DNA of 64,000 nucleotides from Alphaproteobacteria bacterium. GTDB taxonomy: Bacteria > Pseudomonadota > Alphaproteobacteria > Micropepsales > Micropepsaceae. Below the pieces are notes generated by a model. That model did no database searches and was not told where the DNA came from. It saw only the letters and a program-made list of their open reading frames with translations. This document shows, one piece after another, positions 42,370-50,808 of the stretch. Position 1 is the first letter of the stretch. Each line of letters starts with the position of its first letter. Where the stretch lies: the NCBI GenBank assembly GCA_020852655.1, contig JADZAI010000009.1, positions 17,185-81,184 of the forward strand. The letters run 5' to 3'. The translations under genes were made by a program, and so were the position numbers.

Positions 42370-42783
42370 ATGCCACGCAAGAGCAGGCCCAAGCTATTCT
42401 GTTCGTTCTGCCGCAAGCCTTCCGACGTCGTGGCGAAGCTCATCGCCGGCCCCGGCGTCTTCATCTGCAACGAATGTGTCGGCCTCTGCGTCGACATCAT
42501 CGCCAAGTCTCCGCCCCCCTCCGATCCGGCCGTCCCCGAGAAGGAACCGGCCGACTTCGACAAGATCATGAAGGACGCCGAAACCCAGCTACTGAACACC
42601 TGGAAAGCGCTCGACGACGACACGCTGCTGAAGGGCCTTGGCGCCTCGGAGAGCGCCGTGGAGGGATCGCGCAAGGTCCTCCAGAGCCAGATCGACATCC
42701 TGCGCGAACGCAAGGTGAGCTGGGCGCAGATCGGCGATGCGCTCGACATTTCGCGGCAGGCGGCGTGGGAACGCTTCGGCTGA
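42370..42783 (+). CDS. ClpX-type zinc-binding domain fused to a C-terminal helix-turn-helix
   Basis: 137 residues. Residues 9-45 are the ClpX N-terminal C4 zinc domain: [26 protein letters not shown] ends the core (CxxC ... CxxC), followed by VGLCVDII. In ClpX this domain binds substrates and adaptors. There is no ATPase domain. Residues 65-115 are helical, and the C-terminus ([21 protein letters not shown], about 116-136) is a helix-turn-helix. It is probably a DNA-binding regulator that uses the zinc domain for dimerisation or protein binding. The double operator overlapping its own promoter supports autoregulation. Confidence 0.85.
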   Translation: MPRKSRPKLFCSFCRKPSDVVAKLIAGPGVFICNECVGLCVDIIAKSPPPSDPAVPEKEPADFDKIMKDAETQLLNTWKALDDDTLLKGLGASESAVEGSRKVLQSQIDILRERKVSWAQIGDALDISRQAAWERFG

Positions 42784-42854
42784 GGTCTTCCGCCGGGATG
42801 GACATCGCGGCGAATTGCGCGATCCTGCCACAGGCAGAAGCGCGGGAGCATGCG

Positions 42855-43439
42855 ATGTCCCAGGACAACGAGCCGATCTTTCCGAGGGCTATCACCGACC
42901 AGGTGCGGGCGCGATGGGTGTCGTTCCTGCTGCTCGGCCTTGCGCTCACGCTGATGGGCGTGCTCGCCATCGCCCTGCCGGTCGTATCGAGCCTCGCGAC
43001 AAGCCTCACGGTCGGCCTGCTCCTGGCCGTCGGCGGTGTGACCCATGCGGTACAGGCGTTCTGGACGCGGGACTGGCAGGGCTTTCTGTGGAATCTCGCG
43101 CTCGGCATCATCCAGATCGTCGGCGGCGCGCTCATCTACATGCAGCCTTTCGCCGGCGCGGTGGCGATAACCATGCTGGTCGCCGTCGTGCTGCTCGTGC
43201 AGGGCGCGACGCAGTCGGCCCTCGCCTTCCGCGTCCGGCCGCATGACGGCTGGGGCTGGCTGCTGCTTTCCGGCCTCGTCGCGATCCTCGTGGGCGTGCT
43301 CCTCGCGACCCACCTCCCGGCCGCAAGTCTTTCAACGCCGGGCATCATGGTCGGCATTGCCCTCATATTCTCGGGTATGGCCTATCTGGCCATCGCGCTT
43401 GCGGCGCGGCGGATCGTCAAGCTGATGAGCGCGCCTTAG
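42855..43439 (+). CDS. HdeD/DUF308-family membrane protein
   Basis: 194 residues from ATG 42855 with GGGAG upstream; an ATG at 42798 would add 19 residues with no matching ribosome-binding site. Six membrane helices, in pairs of the HdeD pattern, with short loops (RARWVSFLLLGLALTLMGVLAI; GGVTHAVQAFW; GIIQIVGGALIY). HdeD is linked to acid resistance in enterics; function in other bacteria is unclear. It is 71 bases downstream of the ClpX-ZF/HTH gene and probably in the same transcript. Confidence 0.88.
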   Translation: MSQDNEPIFPRAITDQVRARWVSFLLLGLALTLMGVLAIALPVVSSLATSLTVGLLLAVGGVTHAVQAFWTRDWQGFLWNLALGIIQIVGGALIYMQPFAGAVAITMLVAVVLLVQGATQSALAFRVRPHDGWGWLLLSGLVAILVGVLLATHLPAASLSTPGIMVGIALIFSGMAYLAIALAARRIVKLMSAP

Positions 43440-45269
43440 CTAGGCGTCGACCTTTTCGGCGCGCTTGCGCATGTGCGGGACGAGTTCGCGCTTGCGCAGG
43501 CGGATCGACTTCGGGGTGACTTCGACCAGTTCGTCGGTGTCGATATAGGCGATCGCCTGCTCCAGCGTCATCTGGCGGTGGGGCGTGAGGCGGACGGCTT
43601 CGTCCTTGCCGGCGGCCCGGAAGTTCGTGAGCTGCTTCGACTTCAGCGGGTTCACGTCCATATCGTTGTCGCGGGCGTTCTCGCCGATGATCATGCCCTG
43701 GTAGAGCCTGGTGCCGGTGGTGACGAACAGCGTGCCGCGCTCTTCCAAGTACCAGAGCGCATAGGTCACGGCCTCGCCGTCCTCGAGGCTGATCAGTACG
43801 CCGCGCGGGCGGCCTTCGAGCGCGCCCTTGTAGGGACCGTAATCCTTGAACACGCGGTTCATGATGCCGGTGCCGCGCGTGTCGGTAAGGAACTGGCCGT
43901 GATAGCCGATGAGGCCGCGCGACGGGGCATAGAAGGTGATGCGCGTCTTGCCGGCGCCGGTCGGGCGCATGTCGGTCATCTCGGCTTTGCGCAGGGCCAT
44001 CTTCTCGATGACGATGCCGGTATAGGCGTCGTCGACGTCGACGAAGACCTCTTCCATCGGCTCCAGCCGCTCGCCCGTCGTCTCGTCATTGCGGAACAGC
44101 ACGCGGGGGCGCGAGATCGAGAGCTCGAAGCCCTCGCGGCGCATGGATTCGATCAGCACGCCGAGCTGCAATTCGCCGCGGCCCGAGACTTCGAAGGCAT
44201 CCTTCGACGCGCTTTCCTTCACCTTGATCGCGACATTGCCTTCGGCCTCGCGGAACAGGCGGTCGCGGATTACGCGGCTCTGCACCTTGTCGCCTTCGCG
44301 CCCGGCGAGCGGGGAATCGTTGACGCCGACGGTGATCGAGATGGTCGGCGGATCGACGGGAATCGCGTGCAGCGGCTCCTCGACGGTCACGTCGCACAGC
44401 GTGTCGGCGACGCTCGCGACGCTGAGGCCGGCGATCGACACGATGTCGCCCGCCTCGCCGCGTTCGATCGGCTGGCGGTTGAGGCCGCGGAAGGCGAGGA
44501 TCTTGGTGATGCGCGCGTTTTCCAGCTTCTCGCCGGCCGCGTTCAGCGCCTTGATCTGCTTGTTCGGCGCGATCACGCCGCTTTCGATGCGGCCGGTGAG
44601 GATGCGGCCGAGATAGGGATCGGCCTGGATCGTCGTCACCAGCATCTTGAACGGATGGTCTTCGGTCGCGAGCGCCGCGACCTTCGGCGCCGGCACGTAG
44701 GAGACGATCTTCTCGAACAGCGGTGTCAGGCTGGTGCGCTCGTCCTTGAGGTCGTTCACGGCCCAGCCGTTGCGGCCCGAGGCGTAGAGGACCGGGAAGT
44801 CGAGCTGGTCGTCGGCGGCTTCGAGGGCCAGGAACAGATCGAAGATCTCTTCCAGCACTTCCTCGTGGCGGGCGTCCTGGCGGTCGATCTTGTTGATGAC
44901 GACGATCGGCTTCAGCCCCAGCTTCAGCGCCTTGGAGAGCACGAACTTGGTCTGCGGCATCACGCTTTCGGCCGCATCGACCAGCAGGCAGACGCCGTCG
45001 ACCATCGAGAGGATGCGCTCCACCTCGCCGCCGAAATCGGCGTGGCCGGGGGTGTCGACGATGTTGATGCGGACGCCCTGCCACTCGACGCTGGTCGCCT
45101 TCGCAAGAATGGTAATCCCGCGCTCGCGCTCCTGGTCATTGGAGTCCATGGCGCGTTCCTGAACCTGCTGGTTCTCGCGGAAGGTGCCGGACTGCTTCAG
45201 AAGCTGGTCGACCAGGGTCGTCTTGCCGTGGTCGACATGCGCGATGATCGCGATGTTGCGCAGTTCCAT
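43440..45269 (-). CDS. typA: GTP-binding ribosome-associated protein TypA/BipA
   Basis: 609 residues, the family's usual length. The GTPase domain shows G1 AHVDHGKTT (10-18), the switch region RERGITI, G3 DTPGHADF and G4 NKIDRQDA. The EF-G-like domains III/V and the TypA-specific C-terminal domain (about 480-609) follow. TypA acts on the ribosome, in assembly and stress adaptation. Stop codons of typA and the HdeD gene abut (convergent). Confidence 0.97.
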   Translation of the reverse strand: MELRNIAIIAHVDHGKTTLVDQLLKQSGTFRENQQVQERAMDSNDQERERGITILAKATSVEWQGVRINIVDTPGHADFGGEVERILSMVDGVCLLVDAAESVMPQTKFVLSKALKLGLKPIVVINKIDRQDARHEEVLEEIFDLFLALEAADDQLDFPVLYASGRNGWAVNDLKDERTSLTPLFEKIVSYVPAPKVAALATEDHPFKMLVTTIQADPYLGRILTGRIESGVIAPNKQIKALNAAGEKLENARITKILAFRGLNRQPIERGEAGDIVSIAGLSVASVADTLCDVTVEEPLHAIPVDPPTISITVGVNDSPLAGREGDKVQSRVIRDRLFREAEGNVAIKVKESASKDAFEVSGRGELQLGVLIESMRREGFELSISRPRVLFRNDETTGERLEPMEEVFVDVDDAYTGIVIEKMALRKAEMTDMRPTGAGKTRITFYAPSRGLIGYHGQFLTDTRGTGIMNRVFKDYGPYKGALEGRPRGVLISLEDGEAVTYALWYLEERGTLFVTTGTRLYQGMIIGENARDNDMDVNPLKSKQLTNFRAAGKDEAVRLTPHRQMTLEQAIAYIDTDELVEVTPKSIRLRKRELVPHMRKRAEKVDA

Positions 45270-45391
45270 TCGAGTGCTCGATTCGGGGCAATACCGCGTG
45301 GCGCGTCAATGTTACGCGCGCGTGACAAGGCCCAATTGTTGCCGGAGTTGGCGCGCCTTATATGGGGTGCTGTTGATCGAGGCAAGGCAGA

Positions 45392-46327
45392 GTGGACGCA
45401 CGCAGCGGCGTTAATTTCCGCGCTTTTTCAAGGTTCGCGACCGCGCTTCTGGCCGGCGGGTTCGCTGCGACCGGCGCGCTGGCCTCGGACGTGCCGCTCA
45501 CACTGACCGATCGCGGGTTCCCGATCGTGGAGGTCGCGATCAACGGCGCAGGGCCGTTTCCGATGGTTCTCGACACCGCCGCCGGGATCACGACGGTCAC
45601 GACACCCGTCAAGGACGAACTCGGCCTCGCGAATATCGGGCGCATGCCGCAGCCGGTGCAGTTGGCCGGCGGGCCTCAGGCCGTCGATCTCTATGTGATG
45701 GGCCAGGTGACGCTGGGCGGCCGGTCGGCCCCGGCGCCGATCACCATCGTCCTCGACGCACCGATGAAATATGTCCGCGAGGCGCGGGGCATCCTGGGCA
45801 TGAATGTCCTGTCGCACTTCTCGCTGGATATCGACCAGCCCGGCAAGCGTATCGTCCTCTATGAGCCGGGCGCCCTGCCGGCCTCCGGGTCCGACTGGTC
45901 GATGCTGCCGGTCGCCAAGCGCTGGGATCATTTCCTGGTGGTCGACGCGGTGGTGAACGGCATCGCGGTCAAGGCGGTCATCGACACCGGCGCCAACGAG
46001 ACCATCCTGAACGGCAAGCTTCGCGACGCGCTGGGCATCGTCGAAGGCGGACCGGGTGTGACGGCAGGCAATCTGGCACTGACCGACACGCAGAGCCTCA
46101 AGGCCACGATCGGTCCCATCACGCTCGACCGGACGACGTGGGACACGCTGAAGGTCCAGGCCGCCGATCTGCCGCTGTTCAAGGCGCTCGGCGTCAGCGA
46201 GGCGCCCGGGATGATCCTCGGCAACGACGCGCTCAAGCAGGTGCGGCTGTTCGTCGACTATGCCGGCGACAAGATCTACCTGACGCGGCCCGCCGCGCCC
46301 GCCCTGATCGGTTCCGAGGCGCCCTAG
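45392..46327 (+). CDS. Two-domain retropepsin-like aspartic protease
   Basis: 311 residues from GTG 45392. A Sec signal peptide is visible (about 15-32, ending ALA). Two retropepsin-like halves follow: the first has DTA (61-63, VLDTAAGITTV) in place of DTG, the second the normal DTG (198-200, VIDTGANETIL), each followed by the GILGMNVL / GMILGNDAL strand near the C-terminal end of the half. Retropepsins normally dimerise; here both halves are on one chain, like eukaryotic pepsin, which suggests an internal duplication. The gene is divergent from typA and convergent with the GST. Confidence 0.85.
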   Translation: MDARSGVNFRAFSRFATALLAGGFAATGALASDVPLTLTDRGFPIVEVAINGAGPFPMVLDTAAGITTVTTPVKDELGLANIGRMPQPVQLAGGPQAVDLYVMGQVTLGGRSAPAPITIVLDAPMKYVREARGILGMNVLSHFSLDIDQPGKRIVLYEPGALPASGSDWSMLPVAKRWDHFLVVDAVVNGIAVKAVIDTGANETILNGKLRDALGIVEGGPGVTAGNLALTDTQSLKATIGPITLDRTTWDTLKVQAADLPLFKALGVSEAPGMILGNDALKQVRLFVDYAGDKIYLTRPAAPALIGSEAP

Positions 46328-47325
46328 CAGGTCAGCAGGTCGTAGCAATCGGCGTCCTTGAGGACCTTGGCGAGGTCCGGGGCCTGCTCCAGCGCGGTCC
46401 TGGCCTTGGCCCGTATCTCGCCCACCGATTTGACATGATATTTCTGCGGCGCCTGGCTGAACGGCGCGCCGCCCAACTGGACCTCGAACCAGTCGCTGCC
46501 GGATTGGACGGCCTTCATGTTGGCATCCGCCCAGGGCAGATAGCGCCGCGCGACCTCTTCCTGGAGCAGCGGCGTGAGCGTGCCGCTGAGCTTGTCCCAC
46601 GGCTCGAACTCGCCGAGCACGACGGGCGACGCCATGCGCGCCACCCAGGCCATGGTATGCGGGAAATGCTGCATGATCGCTTGCGGCGTCGGATCGCTGG
46701 CGAGCTCGTAGAGCTGCGCGGCCCAGCCGAGATCGGCAAGGCAAGGCCGGCCGCCGAAGAGATAAGGCCGCCAGGTCAGGTGCGCCTCGGCGATCTCGAG
46801 CTGACGAAGGAAGGAGGCTTCGATCAGCGCCTGGGTGCCGTCATGGCTGCCCACCACGGTGCGGCGCGGAATCATGCGGTCGCGCACCCCGATCGCCGCC
46901 TGCTCGACATGCGCGCGCCGCGCATCGAGCCCGAGAATGCCCGATGCGATGCGCAGCGAGGCCGAGAGCTGGTCCGGTTCGTAGGCCCAGCGATAGTGGA
47001 ACATCGCCTTGTTGGTCCACTCGTCGGCATATTCCTCGATGAGCGCCGACAGGAAGGCGCGCGGGACGTCCGGAGGCTGAAGCGCCGGCTCGGGATAGCG
47101 CTTCTCCACTTCCTCGATCAGCGGCGTCGAATCCTGCATCGCATCGCCCTGCGGCGTCACGAGCAGCGGGATCAGGGGCAGGCGGGCATGCTTCTGGAAC
47201 TCGCCCTGCGACGCCTGTCCGCGCACCACCCAGGTATGCGGGATGCTCTTGTAGCGCAGATACGAGCGCACCTTCACCGAATAGGGCGAGAGCTCGGAGC
47301 CAAACAGCCGATACTGATCCGCCAC
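46324..47325 (-). CDS. Glutathione S-transferase family protein
   Basis: 333 residues. A thioredoxin-like N-terminal GST domain (YRLFGSELSPYSVKVRSYLRYKSIPHTW, then PLLVTPQGDAMQDSTPLIEEVEKRYPEP) is followed by a long helical C-terminal domain (PYLFGGRPCLADLGWAAQLYEL). It is longer than typical GSTs by about 110 residues at the C-terminal end. It probably conjugates or reduces with glutathione; substrate unknown. It starts 13 bases downstream of the oxyR stop on the same strand, so it may belong to the peroxide response. Confidence 0.87.
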   Translation of the reverse strand: MADQYRLFGSELSPYSVKVRSYLRYKSIPHTWVVRGQASQGEFQKHARLPLIPLLVTPQGDAMQDSTPLIEEVEKRYPEPALQPPDVPRAFLSALIEEYADEWTNKAMFHYRWAYEPDQLSASLRIASGILGLDARRAHVEQAAIGVRDRMIPRRTVVGSHDGTQALIEASFLRQLEIAEAHLTWRPYLFGGRPCLADLGWAAQLYELASDPTPQAIMQHFPHTMAWVARMASPVVLGEFEPWDKLSGTLTPLLQEEVARRYLPWADANMKAVQSGSDWFEVQLGGAPFSQAPQKYHVKSVGEIRAKARTALEQAPDLAKVLKDADCYDLLTC

Positions 47326-47338
47326 GGCAACCTCCCAG

Positions 47339-48238
47339 CTATCGGATAAGGCTCTTCAGTTCCTTGCCGAGCAGTTCGAACTCGCGGCGGCGCAGCGTAC
47401 CCTTGCGCCACACCAATGCCAGTTCCCTCGGCGGCGACTCGCCGGACAACGGACGCGTCGCGAGCCCCGTTCCCTTGAGCAGGCCGCGCCGGACGGCGAG
47501 GTCCGGCAACAGCGTGACGCCGAGGCCGTTGTCCACCATCTGGACCAGCGTCATCAGGCTGGTGGCCTCGAAGGCATCGTCATGGCGCGGGGCGTGGACC
47601 CCGCAGGCCGACAGGGCATGACCGCGCAGGCAATGCCCGTCGCGCAGGAGCAGCAGGCGCTCCTTCTGGACGTCCTCGGCCGAAACCGCCTGTGCCTCCA
47701 TCAGGCGATGCGCGCGAGGCGCGGCGACCACGAAGGGATCGGCCGCAAGCCGAAAGACCTCAAGGCCTGGGACGTCATACGGCATCGCGATCACCGCAGC
47801 GTCCAAGGCGCCGTCGCGCAGACCAGAAACCAGCCGCTCGGTCAGATCCTCGACCAGATAGAGCTGAAGCGAGGGGTATTTCCTGCGCATCTGCGGCAGC
47901 GCGTAGGGCAGCACGAAAGGCCCGATCGTCGGAATGACCCCCAGGCGGATCGCCCCGCTGAGCGGCGCGCGCACGGCCTTGGCCGCGAGGGTCAGGTCTT
48001 CCGCTTCGGCGAGGAGCTGGCGTGCCCGGCCGGCGATCTCGTGGCCGAGCGGTGTAAGCACGACCGAACGGCGGGTCCTGTCGACAAGGGCGGCGCCCAG
48101 CGTCTCCTCCAGCTCCTTGATGCTGGCGGAGAGGGTCGACTGCGTGACGTTCACCGCCGCCGCCGCCTTGCTGAAATGCAGATGGTCGGTCAGCGCGATG
48201 AAGTGCTGAAGCTGGCGAAGGGTTGGGAGGCGTTCCAT
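47339..48238 (-). CDS. oxyR: Hydrogen-peroxide-sensing LysR-family regulator OxyR
   Basis: 299 residues. N-terminal LysR HTH (LRQLQHFIALTDHLHFSKAAAAVNVTQSTLSASIKELE, in residues 7-44) and a C-terminal sensor domain. The redox cysteines are at 203 and 212 (DGHCLRGHALSAC), the same 9-residue spacing as Cys199/Cys208 in E. coli OxyR; a disulfide between them activates the regulator. It is divergent from ahpC, which it should control. Confidence 0.94.
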   Translation of the reverse strand: MERLPTLRQLQHFIALTDHLHFSKAAAAVNVTQSTLSASIKELEETLGAALVDRTRRSVVLTPLGHEIAGRARQLLAEAEDLTLAAKAVRAPLSGAIRLGVIPTIGPFVLPYALPQMRRKYPSLQLYLVEDLTERLVSGLRDGALDAAVIAMPYDVPGLEVFRLAADPFVVAAPRAHRLMEAQAVSAEDVQKERLLLLRDGHCLRGHALSACGVHAPRHDDAFEATSLMTLVQMVDNGLGVTLLPDLAVRRGLLKGTGLATRPLSGESPPRELALVWRKGTLRRREFELLGKELKSLIR

Positions 48239-48258
48239 CGAACAATCCGATCAGTGCG

Positions 48259-48273
48259 ATAGATATAACTCAT
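48259..48273. promoter_or_regulatory. Candidate OxyR-binding site
   Basis: The oxyR-ahpC intergenic region contains ATAG-A-T-ATA-A-C-TCAT (48259-48273), which matches the ATAG-nTnnnAn-CTAT half-site at all but two positions. It lies within a longer imperfect dyad, CGATCA (48248-48253) and TGATCG (48275-48280). It is 20 bases upstream of the oxyR start and about 75 upstream of ahpC, well placed for both genes. Confidence 0.45.
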
Positions 48274-48346
48274 TTGATCGAATGACGACCAGACCCCAAA
48301 TGCAGGCGCGAGACAGACACACCCCGCTCACCTACAGGAGAGAGCC

Positions 48347-48886
48347 TTGCTGACCATCGGCGACACCTTCCCGGATTTCGACCTCAAGGCGGTCATTTCG
48401 ACCGACCCGAAGACCGCCTTCACCCAGATCGACCAGAACACCAACAACGGAAAATGGAAGATCGTGTTCTTCTGGCCGAAGGACTTCACCTTCGTCTGCC
48501 CGACCGAGATCGCTGCCTTCGGCAAGCTGAACGGCGAATTCTCGGACCGCGACGCCGTCGTCTACGGCGTCTCGACCGACAGCGAGTTCGTCCACCTCGC
48601 CTGGCGCCAGAACCACGCCGATCTCAAGCAGCTTCCGTTCCCGATGCTCGCCGACATCAAGCGCGAGCTTTCGGGCGGGCTCGGCATCCTGGACAAGCAG
48701 GAAGGCGTGGCGCTGCGCGCGACCTTCATCGTCGACCCGCAGGACGTCATCCGCTTCGTCTCGGTCAACGATCTCTCGGTCGGCCGCAACCCCCAGGAAG
48801 TCCTGCGCGTGCTCGACGCGCTCCAGACCGACGAGCTTTGCCCCTGCAACTGGCAGAAGGGCGAAGAGGTCCTGAAGGCGGCCTAA
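48347..48886 (+). CDS. ahpC: Peroxiredoxin (alkyl hydroperoxide reductase subunit C)
   Basis: 179 residues from TTG 48347, chosen because AGGAG (48336-48340) is well spaced and the first residues LTIGDTFPDFDL match the family. The peroxidatic Cys51 is in FTFVCPTEI. Two further cysteines (165 and 167, LCPCNWQ) are the resolving pair typical of the AhpC that is reduced by AhpD. It removes organic peroxides and peroxynitrite. Followed by ahpD. Confidence 0.96.
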   Translation: MLTIGDTFPDFDLKAVISTDPKTAFTQIDQNTNNGKWKIVFFWPKDFTFVCPTEIAAFGKLNGEFSDRDAVVYGVSTDSEFVHLAWRQNHADLKQLPFPMLADIKRELSGGLGILDKQEGVALRATFIVDPQDVIRFVSVNDLSVGRNPQEVLRVLDALQTDELCPCNWQKGEEVLKAA

Positions 48887-48995
48887 GTAACGGAACTGGT
48901 CCGGCGGCGGCTCTCCCCAAACGATAAGCCGCCGGGCTACGGCGGCGCGGTGTCCCAAGCCCGCGCCGCCACTTCTTTGATCCAAGGAAATGACC

Positions 48996-49553
48996 ATGTC
49001 TCTCGAAGCGCTGCGCAGCGCATTGCCCGACTATGCCAAGGATATCCGCCTCAACCTCGGCTCGCTCGCGACCGAGCCCACGCTCACCGAGCAGCAGAAG
49101 GCGGGCGCCTTCATCGCCGCCGCTCTGGCCTCGCGCAACGCGCAGGTGACGGAGGCGCTCGTCGCCGAATTCGGGCCCAAGCTCTCGGCGGAGGCCCTCG
49201 AGGCGGCGAAGACATCGGCCGCCATCATGGCGATGACCAATATCTATTATCGCTTCACCCATCTCGTCGCGAACGAGGAATACGCGAAGCTGCCGGCGAA
49301 GCTGCGCATGAATGCGCTGGCCAAGCCGGGGGTCGACAAGCTGGATTTCGAGCTCTGGTCGATCGCGGTTTCGGCGGTGAACGGCTGCGGCATGTGCCTG
49401 GACAGCCACGAGAAGGTGGTGCGCCAGCACGGCGCCACGGCGGAGACGGTCCAGGCGGTGGTCCGCATCGCAGCGGCCGTGCATGCGGCGGCGGCGGTGC
49501 TGGACGGCGAAGCGGTGCTGAAGCAGCCCGCGCTCGGTCTCGCGGCCGAATAG
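48996..49553 (+). CDS. ahpD: Alkyl hydroperoxidase AhpD
   Basis: 185 residues from ATG 48996, chosen over the ATG at 48990 because AAGGA is seven bases upstream. The catalytic set is present: Glu119, Cys131-x-x-Cys134 ([10 protein letters not shown]) and His138. AhpD forms a trimer that transfers electrons from lipoamide to AhpC. The ahpC-ahpD gap is 109 bases and contains strong G/C hairpins (for example GCCGCC/GGCGGC around 48930-48948) that may modulate expression of the second gene. Confidence 0.95.
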   Translation: MSLEALRSALPDYAKDIRLNLGSLATEPTLTEQQKAGAFIAAALASRNAQVTEALVAEFGPKLSAEALEAAKTSAAIMAMTNIYYRFTHLVANEEYAKLPAKLRMNALAKPGVDKLDFELWSIAVSAVNGCGMCLDSHEKVVRQHGATAETVQAVVRIAAAVHAAAAVLDGEAVLKQPALGLAAE

Positions 49554-49604
49554 TCCCTTCGGAAAAGGGTTGGGCGGCGGCGCGCAATTGCGTAGAAGCG
49601 CCGC

Positions 49605-50789
49605 ATGTCCCTTCCCGTCCTGAGGATCAAACCCCGCGAGGGCAAACGCGCCCGCGCGGGCTCACCGTGGATCTTCTCCAACGAGATCGCGCTCGACGAT
49701 GCCACCCGGCGGCTCGAGCCCGGGGCGGCCGTCGATGTCGTGCTCGACGATGGTGTCGCGCTCGGCACCGCGATGTTCAATCCGAAGACGCTGATCGCCG
49801 CCCGGCTGATCTCGCCGCAACGGGGCGAGACGCTGGATGCGGCCTTCTTCGCCCGCCGCATCCATGCGGCCGACGCGTTGCGGGCCCGGATCTTCGCCGA
49901 GCCCTTCTATCGCGCCGTCCATGCCGAGGCCGATTTCCTGCCCGGGCTGATCGTCGACCGCTATGGCGATGTCCTGTCGATCCAGCTCGGCGCGGCCGGC
50001 ACGGACATCCGCACCGACGCGATCGTCGAGGCGCTGAAGGCGGTGTACGCGCCGCGTGCCATCGTCCTGCGCAACGACTTCCAGGCCCGCACGCTGGAAG
50101 GCCTCGCCTCCGAGACGAAACTCGCTTTCGGCACCGAGCCGGGCGAAGTGGCGGTCCGCGAAAACGGCGCGACGTTCCGGGCCGATCCGATGACCGGCCA
50201 GAAGACGGGCTGGTTCTTCGACCAGCGCGAGAACCGGGGCTTCGCCGCGCGCTTCGTCAAGGGCAAGGCGATGCTTGATGTCTTCAGCCATGCCGGCGGC
50301 TTCGCCCTGGCGGCGCTGGCCGGCGGTGCGAGCGAGGCGCTGTGCATCGACGCATCGGAAAAGGCGCTGGGTCTGGCGGCGAGGTCGGCGACCGCGTCGG
50401 GCTTCGAGAACCGGCTGTTGATGCGCAAGGCCGATGCCTTCGAAGCGCTGGACGACCTCGCCTCGCAGAAGGTGACGTTCGGTCTCGTCGTCGCCGACCC
50501 GCCGGCTTTCGCCAAGTCGCGCAAGGATATCGAGAACGCCGCGCGCGCCTATCGCAAGCTGGCGCGGCAGGCGGCGGCGACGGTCGAGCCGGGCGGCACG
50601 CTCGTCATGTGCTCCTGCTCGCATCACATCGACGCCGCGCGCTTCCACGCCGAATGCGCCGCCGGCATTCACCAGGCCAGGCGCCCTGCCCGCCTCCTGC
50701 GCGCCAGCGGTGCGGATATCGACCATCCGGTCCACCCGCACCTGCCCGAGACGGCCTATCTCAAATGCCTGGTGTTCACGCTGGATTGA
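49605..50789 (+). CDS. rlmI: RlmI-type 23S rRNA (cytosine-C5) methyltransferase
   Basis: 394 residues. A PUA domain (about 5-80, LRIKPREGKRARAGSPWIFSNEI) precedes a Rossmann methyltransferase domain with the SAM motif LDVFSHAGGFALAAL (about 225-240) and the catalytic-loop DPPAFAKSRKD (about 300-310). RlmI methylates cytosine in 23S rRNA. Exact target in this organism is inferred. It stands just after ahpD. Confidence 0.9.
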   Translation: MSLPVLRIKPREGKRARAGSPWIFSNEIALDDATRRLEPGAAVDVVLDDGVALGTAMFNPKTLIAARLISPQRGETLDAAFFARRIHAADALRARIFAEPFYRAVHAEADFLPGLIVDRYGDVLSIQLGAAGTDIRTDAIVEALKAVYAPRAIVLRNDFQARTLEGLASETKLAFGTEPGEVAVRENGATFRADPMTGQKTGWFFDQRENRGFAARFVKGKAMLDVFSHAGGFALAALAGGASEALCIDASEKALGLAARSATASGFENRLLMRKADAFEALDDLASQKVTFGLVVADPPAFAKSRKDIENAARAYRKLARQAAATVEPGGTLVMCSCSHHIDAARFHAECAAGIHQARRPARLLRASGADIDHPVHPHLPETAYLKCLVFTLD

Positions 50790-50808
50790 GGCTGACGGGG
50801 TGGCGCGC

